DNA from: Glandiceps talaboti
Taxonomy: Eukaryota > Hemichordata > Enteropneusta > Spengelidae
Direction: 5' to 3'
DNA length: 64,000 nucleotides
Assembly: GCF_964340395.1 (NCBI RefSeq)
Contig: NC_135557.1
Coordinates: 10,068,960 to 10,132,959, forward strand
Within the stretch, counting starts at the first letter, position 1, and the number at the start of each line of letters is the position of its first letter. Both the position numbers and the translations under genes were made by a program. Shown one piece after another: positions 13,301 through 24,992 of the stretch. The notes beneath the pieces are model-generated. The model was given only the letters and a program-made list of their open reading frames with translations, was not told the origin of the DNA and did no database searches.

Positions 13301-16300
13301 TAATCAAGCTTATGGAGAGTGAGAATTTCAAGACGGATGTAATGATAGACAACGCACATCGTGTTCCGTCCCGACCAACTTCGAAAGGGAGAGGTCCTCG
13401 ACATATAGTCGTCAAATTTCCTCTTAGAATCCAGCGAAATAAGATTCTCGCTATAAAGAACACCGTCCTTGCCGGCTCTGATATCTTTTTGTACAGAGGA
13501 CCTGTGTAAAGCAAATTACACCACCAAGAAGAATCTGAAAGTGGTTATGGAGTCGGGAAGGGAAAAGGTCAAGTTCACGAAGGGGAATTCGAAGTTGTTT
13601 ATTAATAATAAACTGCACGTAAGACCAGTGTAAGGACCATTCCTATTCGGTGGAACGTTTTTTGATCTTAAAAAACCAACTGTAGCCATAAATTAAGAGG
13701 TTTTTTTTGGTTTCGTACAGTTTAATATAAGCATGTTTAGATTGACCATGCTGCAAGTGGCCAAGCAGTAAGTTTCCTCATTGTAAATCAGTTTTAGTTT
13801 GTGAAATATTCAAACGTCCTTGTTTCGTGACGCTTTGAAAGAACATACTCCTATTGTAAGTACAACTTTGGTAAACTTTTGTGCACGTATGAGCCAGTAC
13901 TCGCCTACATCCTGCCAATTTTTTCCATCATGATGTACACATGTTAAGTAGCTTTGACTTCCATAAATGGCGTTGGGTGCCTTTTTCCGGTTTGTCCTTT
14001 GTTTCCCTTCGTTTTTGACCCTCGGAGTTCATTATGCATGCCTTTGAACCAGGCTTCATTTTTTGCTTTGCCCTTTTCGTGTGTGTGTCTCTGTCCAAGT
14101 TGGTATTTGGGCAGAACTTTGTCGTTGTAGGCGTTTTCTTTTTTTCTGACTTTTTTGTCCTTTGTGTTGTTTCTGTGGGTGTCTTGTTATGTCTTGTATG
14201 TTTTTGTGTGCTTGTGTTTTTTGTTTTTGTTTCTCTGTGCTTAGCAAAATTGCGGGTTCTTTTTCACTTTCATTTTCATGTTCCCATAATTGTAATTTTC
14301 ACACTAATTATAACAACTTAATAACACATTCTGCATACAGGTATGAGAGAGAATTTTGACATTATTCCCATTAGAAACAAGGGGTTTTGGAGGGTTTAGA
14401 AAAAGAAAAGGCTTTTTTCATTGGCTCACAAGAAAAAAACCAGTGTCACTTTTCTTCAAGAGACCCACAGCTGTCCAAAGGACGAACTTGTTTGGCCCCG
14501 TCAGTTTTCTGGTCATTACATTTTCTCCTATGGTACTTTAAATATCCGAGGGATTGCTATTATTTTTGGTGACGTTGACTTTTCCTTGATTTTGAGGGCT
14601 TTTTCGTGCCTTTTTTTCCGATGTCTAATTCCTCTAATGCAAACGCAAATTGACGGAAGCGATTCAGATCGGAAATCATAAAGTTGAATGAATATTTCTA
14701 CTAAATTACGCCTTACATGTCAAAATATCGGGCATTTCCGAACGCCGACATATATTACGGAACCTTCAAGACCCAAGCCATGTTCAACGTTACCCTAATT
14801 TCCTCCGAAAAAACAGTCAAATACAACTCGAGTACGCGAAACATTTCAAACAAGCCTTCGAGATCTCGCTGACCAGTACCACGTGACAAATTGACCTCGT
14901 GCTAATTAGGCACACGTAAATTACGCAAGCCAATACCTCATTTGTATACAGATGTTAACAAATACACGTGTTACTTGTAGCATATTGCAGTAGACACTTT
15001 ACGAACGTACCAATGTCATCTTTCGCAAATATACATGATATGATCATGAATACCAATAACATCTTGTGAAAAATAACAAATGTTTATTACTGTTTAATAT
15101 AAACAGAAATAATTATGATGCCTGGATATGCACGTATTTCATAAACTGGTTTTCGCCATGACGTTTACATTTTTTTCATGTATTTAATAAAATTGTGTTA
15201 TATAAATACGCGTTACCTTTTGTAACATTTAACTTCTCTTGTATTTTCTCAACAGCAGCTTTATACCCCAAACGTGAAAGGTGACCAATCAGTATTTCTA
15301 TTGAAGCACCCTTTGTATTCTCTTTCCATCTACGAATCATTTGGTAATTATTTTCTTTCACATCTCCATGACCTTTTAAATCGATGGCATCGATATCATT
15401 GTCGTCTAAACCAATAGCTCTGCCTATAGATTTCCACTCAGAAACTTTCCAGTATTGGGCGATTTCACTCAAAAATGCTACATTGTCTGCAACAAAACAA
15501 CAAATCAAATCTGGGTATTTTAATTTCAAACAACAGGTCATTCTCAGAACCAGAGCAAACTTTTCTACCGATGCAACAAAGTTTTGGTCGGTGAAGTAAA
15601 GAGGAAAGGGGCCTATGGTTTAAAGACAATGGCACCTGGTCTGGTAATACAGTGTCAGAGATGACATATTCATAACTTTGGTAAATTCAATACGTTTAAC
15701 TACATTGCATGTCCCACTTTGACTGAAAGGTCAATAGACTCTCTCAAGGATTTCAAATTTGGACCACAGAATTCCAACAATACTTGAGTCTTCAAGGATA
15801 CTGTCTACATTTCATAAATAACTAGAATTCATATTGATAATTTGACAATGTTTGAGAATAGTCATTGGGGCACAGTAACTACTCCGCAAGACTTACTATG
15901 GTTTGCATTTATTATCCAGCCATGCACATGTGTTATGTAAATTTGGACATTATTGACAATAAAAGGTAGTTTACATGGCGAGCGGAGGCAGGCAGGCACT
16001 TCGGGGGAAGTCAATGAACGTCTCGATACGTATGCTAAGTGCTTACTATGGTTCTAGTGTAGAATCTGATTTGAACATGAATATGTGTGTAGTCTTAGCT
16101 AATTCCATAAAGTTCACGTGATCTCAGTACACAAGATGTTAGATGTGGGAATGATTCGAATATAATTACATGATCTATCAGCTGATAAGTAATAACAGTA
16201 ATTTTATTTTTCGCATATTCAGTAGTTGCGATTATTTAGCATTGCGAAAGATGACAACAAGATTGCCATGGCTAAGGTTATGCGCCAATCATAATTTCAC

Positions 16301-19300
16301 TGGCTGTTGTTGCTGGCACTGTTTTTAAAGGACCGCTGATGACTTGTTGTTATGGCATAGAAGTTGTAGCACTGTATAAAAACATGCAGCGTCGCAAATG
16401 AATAAGTAGTCACAAGAGCGCACAAGTGGTCCTTGAAAATCGGCAGCGAACAATGTAGCGCCTTGCTGAAGTATTTATTCAACAGTTTTGCTGGAGACGT
16501 CAGCTTCATTGATCCAGTGCCAAATTCTACCCCGCGACATAGGTATCTGTAGGATTATCTTCACACTGGTCACATTTACATATACTGATCCAGTGATTTA
16601 AATATGTCTAATTATGTATTTGCATAATTACGCTCTATGGCAGAATATCATTTGTGACCAGCTCGGAACAGGAGTCAAGGGAGATGAGATAACGAATGAC
16701 AATTTAAAAATAAAAAAAATAAAAATAAAAAAAATAAAAAAATCACTTATGATGATAGTGGAATAGTGTAATAGCGATGGTCTACAGGTAGGCTAGTGTA
16801 ATTATTAAGCGATGCTTACACTCAAAATTATTTATTTTTTTCGAATAACACTGCAAACTTACCCAGACTGCATTGTCGATGCCCCTGTAAGAAAAGAGAA
16901 ACCGTTTTGCAAAATTATATTTAAAGGTATGTTTGTTTGTTTGTTAGTTTTTTTTTTTCATTCATACATTTACACACAGGGACGCAATCAACCCTTCACT
17001 TGGGGCCAAACTCCAACCATTTGGCTACCCATCAATTGTTTTTTTTATCGGTAACAGGAAAATGTCTTGAGAATACACGCTTCAAATTGCCTACAATTTG
17101 ACAAATACATTGATTAGGTTGAAAATAAAGGTCAGTATCTGATTGATAGCTTCTTTCTATAAATATTGGTAGAGATACTTGTATTTGAAAATGGCTGCCC
17201 AGAGAGCTTGTCCAGCATTTGTCACAATGACATGCATCTTAATAACTGAAGTGCCAACACAAAATGCTGTATCTGCTATAACAAAGGTAGCCAGTTTGGT
17301 ATTGCTACTGGTGGATTCTAGTGAAAGTTATGGCTAGTTGAAAATATGCCACATTCATCTTTGGAGAAGCAGATATGTGCAATGTTTCAGCCGAGTTCCA
17401 AAACTATATTGTATTTATTGATGCAGTAACTAATGGATATACAATATCATTTCTGGTAACATAATTTTTCTTTTTGACAAGACGTGAAGGAACATCAAGC
17501 TAAAGGTTTGCCTTTAAGGAAGACAGTCAGTTTACATCAGGTTGAAATATAAGTTTTAGACCAAATTCACATGTTTACAGCTAATTTGCATATCACCGAT
17601 GAGATCATTATATGCTTAATAGTTCTTCATCTACACATTGCCAAATGCATTCCCAATTTATTGGGGATGCATTTGGCAATGGGGGGGGGGGGTCATATGT
17701 TAGTTTATTTCAGTAAAACAATGAGATCGACAGCACAGATATACAAATAAAACTGGTACAAATGGTTGAATTACTTGGATAACCCATACATTCAAAAACT
17801 TCTTTTCCAGTGAGGTCCATACAGTGATCCAAGATAGTGAGGATTGGCAAAGGAGTGTAACTATATGGAATGGGAAAGACTAACAGAAGTAGGGAAAACG
17901 TAGAGGCAAAGTAAATAATAATTCAGCATCCCTTAATGTATGATTTAACCGCTTTTTAAAGGCATTTTGTATGTGATATATGTTTTGTTGACGCTGGTAG
18001 ATTGCTTTAGTCCTTACTGGTGTTAGCATAAAACGTATGGGCATCCTTGCTAACCTACCCTAGTACCATAATTATGATCAGAAGATACTTTGGTAAACTG
18101 ATGAGATAAATACTCAGGGCTGGAGTTATCCTATCTTTTGAAAACATGGTTAAACCGTAGCTGGGAGACTCTACCCTTGACAGCCAGTATACCAGGGCAT
18201 CAAAGTAAGCACTCTTTCACTCCACGGGCTCTGTCCACTATGAATGAAATTGTCAAATATAACTCGAGTATTGACATTTTTGACAGGTTTAGTCATTTAA
18301 AAAAGTAATGTACAGAATTATTTTTTATACTTGATGCGCGTTTTATTGTTGTTGTTTTAATGTATATTGTTTTGTACGTATTTGTTTGTATTTGTATGTT
18401 CTGCGGAGCTTCTTAATGTATATAAAAATTATTGTTTTGTAAGGTTTGTACGTATTTGTTTGTATTTTGTTTGTTCTGCGGAGCCTGTAATCGGGATTTC
18501 ATTCTTGTTGGTTTTCCAAATAAATAAATAAAAAGTGATCAGCACCTATGTGTAGAAAGGATAAACCGTATAATTTTGTTTTGTGCTATTTTGAGTTTCT
18601 TTTTGAGAGTTTTGGTATGAGCACAGTTCCAGGATGAACATGAATAATCCAAGTGACATTGGATTAGAGCAAAGCAAAGGGTTTTCTGAGTTTTTTTTGT
18701 CCAGAAAATGTGCTTGTAGATAAAGGAATTTAAGTTTTGAATTGATTTTCTTAATAATATGTTGAACAAATTTGGAGCCCGGATAGACTTTGACCAATAT
18801 CGAGACAAACGTATTTGACACATTTGTTGGTATAAATTGTCACGTTGATTACAAGATATTATAAGTTCAGAAACCTTATGCAATTTGCGTTTCTATATTC
18901 AATTGTCATCCACGATTCTGAGCGTTGTTTCAGTCCTAACTCTTTAACAGGTACAACAACGTTCGCATCGGTACCAGATTTAAACTGAATGCCCCCCGGA
19001 AGGGAATCACTAATTATGCAAATTAAACTAAACAAATATGGTAACAGGCCTTTTTTGGACAAGCGTGCTTATTAGGTGTATGTATGTGCCAAATTATACA
19101 GAATTTTAAGAGTGCATGATACTGCTTAATTAATGAGTATCGTTATCCGCTTTGTTATGGTTAATGCATTCCTGCCAAAATTTGCGTCAAAATCCCATGA
19201 CGGTGCGTCTTTTCCAAATTTGCATGCACTCTACATGTAAATAGGTTATAAATGGAAATATATGTACATGAACACATCAGTGTCATTCTCCCACACACAG

Positions 19301-19767
19301 TATACAAGTACATAAGAAAACAAACATTTATATGCAACAATACTCTATAGTGGTTAATGTCATCTTTCTAGGCTTTCGATTTTCTATGGTAATCACTCTC
19401 TATGTGCTTCGAGAACGAACTCCGGATGAATATATGTTAGGGCGGTTATCTAGTACTATGAACACTGCTACAGACTATTTCCAGTATCGGACTGTCACTA
19501 TCTAGTACTACGAACACTGCTACAGACTATTTCCAGTATCGGACTGTCACTATCTAGTTATATGTTAGGGCGGTTATTGGAGTCTGACCGTACAGAGCAC
19601 ATAAAACTACACTGTTATACAATACCGCAATCCACAATGGCTACCTTAAGAAGAATACGTAATATTTGAATCGCCCCTCTGATACTCACCTTCCCAATGC
19701 CTTTTCCAGATGCATCTCTCCGACTGATTGAGCTACTTGTCGTTGTCATAATTATGATGTTTGACCT
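7143..19767 (-). CDS. Death domain-GBP GTPase fusion gene (3' end not found)
   Basis: Six coding exons on the minus strand join in phase to 1023 nt (341 codons), open throughout: 19749-19690, 16884-16863, 15486-15217, 12140-11868, 9797-9590 and 7332-7143. Residues 28-117 form a Death domain (W45, W81, amphipathic helices). Residues 118-341 form a guanylate-binding-protein G domain: P-loop GDCRSGKS (174-181), switch Thr in HTHGIW (T207), DTEG (233-236) and LLRD (312-315, the GBP form of the G4 motif). Known GBPs are dynamin-like GTPases of cell-autonomous immunity, and Death domains recruit signalling partners; a role in immune signalling is inferred. The rest of the G domain and the helical domain were not found between 1 and 7143. 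The gene may continue beyond the window or be truncated. The introns contain a SINE and LINEs. Confidence 0.85.
8219..8284. repeat. Perfect hairpin, 28-bp arms
   Basis: Arms 8220-8247 and 8257-8284 are reverse complements around a 9-nt loop, with AT-rich outer ends and a core reading GACCTCTTTGTAGC. It lies in intron 5 of the Death-GBP gene and is a probable MITE relic. Confidence 0.8.
9590..9797 (-). CDS. Death-GBP exon 5 (GBP DTEG motif)
   Basis: Acceptor TTCGTAG, then a 208-nt exon, then donor GTAAGT. It reads GIWMSTKPLQ, then VNVIILDTEGLDF (G3 motif), then RLFTLAVLFSSVLIYNS, a hallmark of GBP/atlastin-like G domains. Phase 1 in, phase 2 out, fitting exons 4 and 6. Confidence 0.9.
9860..11720. 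other. Intron 4 of Death-GBP, no other gene seen
   Basis: About 1.9 kb of non-coding sequence. Open frames here are short and show no domain similarity. Confidence 0.5.
11724..11846. repeat. CATA microsatellite, intron 4
   Basis: About 30 CATA units, with two imperfect units in the middle. It ends only about 20 bp from the exon 4 donor site. Confidence 0.95.
11868..12140 (-). CDS. Death-GBP exon 4 (GBP P-loop)
   Basis: The exon begins after TATAAACAG and ends before GTAAGTG; 273 nt, phase 1 to phase 1. It encodes the start of the G domain: AIRILENISGPVCVISVVGD, the P-loop GDCRSGKS, and the switch I region ending in MRAHTH, completed as HTHGIW across the next junction. Human-type GBPs have a similar IxxPVxVVxVVGxxRxGKS arrangement. 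Confidence 0.92.
12541..12716 (+). mobile_element. tRNA-derived SINE
   Basis: A pol III A-box-like TGGCCGAGTGG (12550-12560) and a B-box-like GGTTCAATT (12593-12601) have the spacing and text of a Leu/Ser-type tRNA head. Mismatches in the acceptor half and the long unrelated tail rule out a functional tRNA. A TA run precedes it (12523-12540), and the Tx1/L1-like LINE begins just after it. It lies in intron 3 of the Death-GBP gene, antisense to it. Confidence 0.7.
12727..13633 (+). pseudogene. LINE ORF1 (L1/Tx1 type), disrupted
   Basis: See the element entry. Stop codons fall after SEQK (13024-13026) and after YRGPV (13507-13509), and at least one frameshift lies between 13130 and 13230. In a third frame, KANYTTKKNLKVVMESGREK and then LFINNKLHVRPV complete the family's C-terminus up to the TAA/TAG near 13631. 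Confidence 0.75.
14350..14655 (+). pseudogene. LINE ORF2 endonuclease N-terminus (L1/Tx1 type), truncated
   Basis: Contains FLQETHSCPKDELVWP, characteristic of L1/Tx1 endonucleases in which the Glu of QETH is catalytic, followed by RGIAIIF. The sequence loses similarity after about 14600 and no polymerase motifs follow. Confidence 0.7.
15217..15486 (-). CDS. Death-GBP exon 3 (Death domain)
   Basis: A 270-nt exon from TTGTTGCAG to donor GTAACG, phase 1 in and out, encoding the whole Death domain: FLSEIAQYWKVSEWKSIGRA, IGLDDNDIDAI, NNYQMIRRWKENTKGAS, then a terminal helix ending EKIQEKLN. The W-x3-G-x3-GL and YQMxxRW patterns are typical of Death domains. Its phase allows direct joining to exon 4, so the Death domain sits immediately N-terminal of the GTPase. 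Confidence 0.88.
15490..16860. other. Intron 2 of Death-GBP
   Basis: Non-coding sequence; an A-rich AAATAAAA run at 16705-16743 is the only simple feature I note. Confidence 0.5.
16863..16884 (-). CDS. Death-GBP exon 2, 22-nt microexon
   Basis: Flanked by TTTCTTACAG and GTAAGTTT. It reads GHRQCSL plus one base, taking phase 0 to phase 1 as needed between exons 1 and 3. An almost identical microexon, also with its splice sites, occurs at 34357-34378, which supports it being a real exon. Confidence 0.75.
17637..17680. repeat. Hairpin, 18-bp arms
   Basis: ATTGCCAAATGCATTCCC and its reverse complement around an 8-nt AT spacer, followed by a G-run. Confidence 0.8.
18300..18883 (-). mobile_element. 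LINE 3' fragment (RT C-terminus and 3' UTR)
   Basis: On the minus strand the pieces ILLRKSIQ/IIKKINSKLKFLYLQAHF, CFALIQCHLDYSCSSW and KKKLKIAQNKIIRFIL match the segment downstream of the LINE polymerase. They lie in two frames separated by a frameshift. A 3' part with two similar GTACGTATTTGTTTGTATTT blocks follows. It lies between exons 1 and 2 of the Death-GBP gene and explains why that intron is longer than its counterpart in the duplicate at 34.3-34.7 kb. Confidence 0.8.
19447..19550. repeat. 52-bp tandem duplication within a longer direct repeat
   Basis: Two nearly identical 52-bp units (19447-19498 and 19499-19550) are bracketed by two copies of ATATGTTAGGGCGGTTAT (near 19432 and 19559). 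Confidence 0.9.
19690..19767 (-). CDS. Death-GBP exon 1 (first coding exon)
   Basis: A spliced exon: acceptor TTTTACTTCACAG, an 18-nt untranslated part, ATG at 19749-19747, 20 codons (MTTTSSSISRRDASGKGIGK) and donor GTGAGT. The ATG is the only one upstream in frame within the exon. The acceptor upstream of the start implies a separate 5' untranslated exon. An obvious paralogue lies at 34653-34730. Confidence 0.75.
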
Positions 19768-19949
19768 CTGTGAAGTAAAATAGTGCATGGTATAATAAAT
19801 TTGATCGCTTTGACAGCATTGTGTGTGGGCATTATTTGAAAATGTTGGCATAATTACGGTTACAATACAGAGGTGTCACTTTCTGCAACATATCTATGCC
19901 TACTAAAACAGACAGGCCTTGATTGCAAATCACGGCCGCCGATAAATGA

Positions 19950-20860
19950 GCATGGAGTCACAAACACAAATTCTACAAATATTCCAAAAGCAGATGTCAA
20001 AATTCCACATAACAAACAAAATCTCAAAGTTAAAAGTCAATAACACAATCCAAAGTCAAGGTCGATATGTACACGTAAATGTGTGTGTATACATTGCGAA
20101 ACAATATGATCGAACTAAAATATTCCTTGCGGAGGTTTACTTCTATATTTAGCAAGGGAATATTACTTTCATGGCGACATTTGGAAACTTTCAGATTTGT
20201 TGTTCATAAGCATGCTCTTTCCACCATTGATTATGCATAGTTTCTCAGTTAAACAGAGATAACAACGTTTCATTTCATTTGTGTAAGCAGCCGCTTGTGT
20301 GACGATATCTTACTCAATATTATTTGTTTGGTTTATTTTATCAAATTCCAAAATTGTTTGAATAGCTCTGTGCTATACAGGAACCTCTTATGAGTAAATG
20401 TGTGTTTGTGGTTTGAGAGTCGTTCTATAATCGTGTTCTCTGTTAACCCAAAGTATAACTTTGTGTTGTTGTTATCTGGTGTGACTTTTGCCCTGTATAT
20501 TACGTTGGTTGATAGGCAGTTACCGTTTATAGGACACTGCCTGCGATCTCTACAGCTGCAGGATTTATTAGGTGCTTGGACGTAATGTCTGCACTGACTG
20601 CCTTGTTGTGGGCTTCAAAATACTAGCAATGCTTGGATACACCGTAACTTATTTTGTCATTTCCGTTGCTGAAGATCGTATGTAGTTTTGTTTTGTTTGT
20701 TTGTTTGTTTTTTTTTTGTTGGTTTTTTTGTGTGTTTGTTTGTTTTGGGGTTTTTTTTCGGGGGGGGGGGGTTGTGGAGGACTAAAGGTCATTATTCGAA
20801 CAGTTTTCTTCAAGAGGATATGAAGAGGAATTAAGGTAGAAGGGTAAGTGCTTCCCTAAA
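19950..20860. other. Non-coding stretch
   Basis: No supported gene. A G/T homopolymer-rich segment lies near 20690-20772. Confidence 0.45.
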
Positions 20861-21256
20861 CTTCAAGACAATATGAAACATGGGGAAGGACGTGGGAATT
20901 AAACATGAAAGTCAGTACATGCTTTGGGGCAAAGTGTCTAAGTTTGGTAATTATTCCAACTTTGGGGCTGATTCTTCCATACACATTTTTGATATGATGT
21001 TGCCATGTTAAGTGGCAGTCAAAGGTAATCCCTAAATGTGATACCTGTTCAGTCTGTTCGACTTCTTTAGTATTATTACAACCATTGCATGAGTTATAAA
21101 GAAACGCCTGTGATCAGAATGTCGTTTTATCAGTGGTGGACAATGAAAACTGGCTTTGAAGGTGGGGAAAGAAGTCTACTGCTTATCACTATTGAACTGA
21201 CAAACATCGATAAAAAAAACAACACCAACCTCTGATGTAGGTTCACACGACTCTCT

Positions 21257-21300
21257 TATTCAATTCAATTCAATTCAATTCAATTCAATTCAATTCAATA
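21257..21300. repeat. ATTCA/TTGAA pentanucleotide repeat, possible LINE tail
   Basis: About eight units. On the minus strand a short unique sequence reading GGATACTAAAGTTATTGAA leads into it, as in LINE 3' ends with simple-repeat tails. It may mark a second LINE inserted into the minus-strand LINE. Confidence 0.6.
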
Positions 21301-21375
21301 ACTTTAGTATCCGTATATGAATGCGGAACTTTGTCTTTCGACTCAAAATACAATTTACAAACAATTTACACAAGT

Positions 21376-21377
<2 letters not shown>

Positions 21378-21437
<60 letters not shown>
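21378..21437. repeat. TA microsatellite
   Basis: About 29 TA units. Confidence 0.95.
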
Positions 21438-21443
<6 letters not shown>

Positions 21444-22619
21444 CGTACAGTGAGTTTGAAATATTATCGGTTTGTTTATGCCATGGCTGTGAAAGTTTAG
21501 TCATGTTGTAACATAAAATTAGAGTGTAAGCATATACATTGTAGATTATTTTTTAACTTTGAGCTAAAAGTCGAATTTGATTGTTAGTAGGCTTTAACAT
21601 CTATCAAGGCTTTATGAATTCATAAATTTCACTAACTGTTGTCAACACATTATTTACTGCTGTAACGTGGATGTGGACAGACATTATGATCACAGGAGTT
21701 CCTATGTAACTCCTGTAAAGGTTGTGAATATTGGTCCATTCATATGGAATGATCTTTGATGGGTGGAAAAGAGAACATCATTGGAGAAAGAGTGATAACG
21801 AAACGTTGAATCATCTGCAAAAATGTTTAAATTGAAATAAGGAGAGTTATTAGGAAGTTCATTAATAAAGAGAAGGAAGAGTATGGGGCCGAGAATAGAC
21901 CCCTGAGGTACTCCATGGCTAATGAACATATGTGAAGAAGTGTATGAACCAACCCTGACAAACTGTTTTCTGTTAGACAGGTAATTCTTAAACCATCAGC
22001 TATCTGCGACGCCACTAACTCCAGAGGCTGAGTTTATCCAAGAGTATATTGTGATCAATGGTGTCAAACGCCTAAGTTGACAAGTCAGTATAGATTTCTA
22101 ATACCACACCCCTTTAATCAATTTTACTGTAGATCTTTTTCACAGATGCTTATCAATACTAATTTAGTACTGTACGTTTTCTTTTCTGAAAACATGTATG
22201 TGGGAGTAAATCAAGGAATATTTTGCAAGGAAAGAAATTAGCCGTATATACACAATCTTTTCAAAAACTTTGCTGAGTTGTGGAAAGAGTGAAATGGGTC
22301 GATAATTACTAGTATTATATTGGACCCTTTTTGTAAATAAGAGTTACCCTGACAATTGTAAGTCCATCAGGAAAAATGCCGCATCAAGATTGAAGGATTT
22401 ATGATATGGCAGAGTGGCGTGGCAATTACACGAGCATCATCTTGAAGCACGCGAGCGGGTAGATTGTCATGGCCAGTTGATTTGGCGGAATTGAGTAGCA
22501 TGATTCCATTAGCGGCGTCATGACCTATGACAGGATGATAATAAATGGATGAATTACAAGAAGAATTTATAAGGTTATTGGTACCTCTTACTTTGGACAT
22601 AAGCTTCATTCATCATGTA

Positions 22620-24390
22620 TGTCTCCTGTTATGAGGAAATTCAATTTCAAAAATAAGAAGGTACACTTCTCGACATGACGCGATATGACACAACGAAAGT
22701 CAAATTTAAAGCATATTTTTAAAAGAACGAATTGCTGTTTAATTCATTGTTGCTGAAAAAAAAGAATTATTGTTGGGTCCAAACCCTCCAGTTAACCTAG
22801 GATTGTAGTACCAGAGGGTAAATCCAGTCATTGAATTGATCTAGTTTTCAGTGTGAGAGGTCAGGTCAGACACGCTCATTTGTTTATGAAGGAATCCGAG
22901 ATGAAAGGTGATCGGATAAATGAGTCTGGAAAACACTTCAGTACCACCACTAATTTAATCATTTAAATTATAGGACATGTCGTGCCATGTCTAGCCAGCA
23001 CTCCTAAAGAGGAGACTGATTATAACTAAACGACACCACGTATCATACAATATGTACACACGATAAGAATAACCATAGTGGAGTGTTAGACATATAAATA
23101 GCATCAGGTTAAATTTGCGGTCTGCATACGTATGTCATTGCACAACACAATCCTGTCTAACCTTTAAGCTCTCAAAGAAATTAATATATATTAGGAAAAA
23201 CCTAGTGTAATTACAATATGTGCATTAATATTGCCAAATTTCATTAAAACGGAAACGTGTGACGGTGAAATCTCGCGTGATTAGCATCTTTTCTTAACAA
23301 AAAAACAAATTACAAACACCAGTGCTATTGGTATATCAACACCAGTAATAATCTTAATTATGTGAATGAATTACAGGAACAAAGACAAACCAGCGCGACC
23401 TGTTGTAGTAAGTGCAAAACCCTCAAATTACAAAATGGAATTTACATGTTCATACATCTGGTTATAAAAACACGTATTACGGATTATATGGGAGCATATG
23501 TATCGTTTTCAACTCATAACATTTAGTCAAAGAAATATTACTGAAGTCTACTTCTCTCGAAAACAGTATTGTTAGTGTATGGATGTAAACGACTTAAAGT
23601 GAGAAACCTCAGGAATGACTGCCTTGGTAATTGGTGAGAACATTACTTACGTACTTACGGAGTGTAGATGAAAATTGTTAAAATGAATATGATTGGATCA
23701 GAGATATATACGTTTCGGGTCAAAATGTGATTTTTGGTTAACAACTTGAACGCAAAATGTATGGACAGATTGGTCTTGAATTTTTTGAATGCGTCTCTAG
23801 CAATGTCAGTTGTTATCACTCTGTTAAATTAAAAGTGATGTGGCAAATTATATGCAAATTAAGTGAGAAAATGTGATATTTTAGTAAAAAACATCACTTC
23901 CAAAACTTTAGATAGTTTTGAAATATAGTAAGAGTGTACTGTTCTGTAAATGATGTGTTCAAGTCAAAGTGATCAGTTGAGTGGCATTCAAATTAGATCA
24001 GACAAATGTGGCATTAGCTACAACATTATAATGTCTCTCATTTCTTTTCCATGGAAAGAATGTCGATCAGTCGTTTAAAAAAAAGTACAAGAAACACCGA
24101 AATCATCTTCTTCATGTTTCTCTACCTCTCCATTTCCCCTTCTCTTATTGGCCATGGAATCCGTGTAACAAGCACTTTCCTAGCTCCTTTACTCAACTAT
24201 CATGTTCTCACCCCCCCCCTCCATAGAATAACTTTCGTCATGCAAGAAAATTATGCTCCGTTCCTGAACAAGTGTCATTGTCGCTGTCATCACTGTAGAT
24301 GACATTCCTAAGGGCCTGCGTGGTTACGATTGCATGGTTACGGTTGCTAGATCCAAATATGTCAAAATGTATCCAACAATGACTGCAGAA
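22620..24390. other. Non-coding stretch
   Basis: No supported coding region on either strand. Confidence 0.45.
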
Positions 24391-24399
24391 TACCACCTG

Positions 24400-24404
24400 T
24401 ACAC

Positions 24405-24439
<35 letters not shown>

Positions 24440-24475
24440 GGCAGACGCTTTGCCATGCCTATAGTACTACTGAAC
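24400..24475 (+). repeat. CAGA microsatellite with conserved flank (copy 1)
   Basis: A CAGA run is followed by CTTTGCCATGCCTATAGTAC and TACTGAAC. The same unit in reverse orientation lies at 24944-25022, so the flank and microsatellite travel together. Confidence 0.75.
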
Positions 24476-24943
24476 CTCACCAGTTCATGATCAGTTGTGC
24501 TAAAAATGAGCATATATCTATTCGTCTGTGAGTACTTGTTTATCAGTGATGTATATCATTAACTGTATTTCTTTGTGCATCTAACATGGGTTGTAAGGAA
24601 TTTTAGACAAACTAAACAGAAAGTACTTGTATTTAAGTTATTGTTATTGTTGTCTTAAAAGGGTAAATGAGTATACATGTGGCGTACTGGGTTTATGTGT
24701 GCATCTTTGATTGAGAAAACTATGTCCCACTCACAATAGATTAATCGAAGCCTGCATATCTGCTTAAAAGTAGATTCCCATTTTACTGTAATGTCTTGTC
24801 ATTGAATTTAAATTATAAAAAGAAAGCCTATAAAATGGTTAAACACTATAAATTAACGTGTATCATTGTTTTCTTGCGGCGCATTACAGCAAACGTTTTG
24901 GTTTCATTATTTTAGATTCTTATTAACTTTTATTCTTAGCACA

Positions 24944-24992
24944 ACTGAACTTCTAAGTTCAGTAGTGCTACAGGCATGGCAAAGTGTCTGTT

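Larger units (their letters stand above)
12727..14655 (+). mobile_element. Tx1/L1-like LINE, ORF1 plus start of ORF2 endonuclease
   Basis: ORF1 remnants run from 12727 to 13633. They include a charged, probably coiled-coil part (LIKECLQDLETKVNEIS), then an RRM-like part with MIDNAHRVPSRP and RHIVVKFPLRIQRNKILAIK, then TTKKNLK and KLFINNKLHVRPV before a stop, as in L1/Tx1 ORF1 proteins. From about 14350 an ORF2 start reads KKTSVTFLQETHSCPKDE and YGTLNIRGIAIIF, the L1-type endonuclease N-terminus (FLQETH). Stops and frameshifts (13024, ~13130-13230, 13507, ~14350) show it is dead, and the polymerase is absent. It is inserted in intron 3 of the Death-GBP gene in the opposite orientation. Confidence 0.82.
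20870..22609 (-). mobile_element. LINE reverse-transcriptase remnant, minus strand, with internal insertion
   Basis: Read on the minus strand from 22609 downwards: STGHDNLPARVLQ and PLCHIINPSI (RT motif 0/1), ARVTLIYKKG-like text, then frameshifted blocks, then KNYLSNRKQFVRVGSYTSSH, HGVPQGSILGPILFLLF (motif B) and FADDSTF (catalytic F-A-D-D, 21820s). After a break of about 600 bp holding unrelated sequence, an ATTCA-type repeat and a TA run, the frame resumes near 21070-20870 with QVSHLGITFDCHLTWQHHIK and FAPKHVLTFMFN. Multiple stops and frameshifts mean it is dead. Confidence 0.88.
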
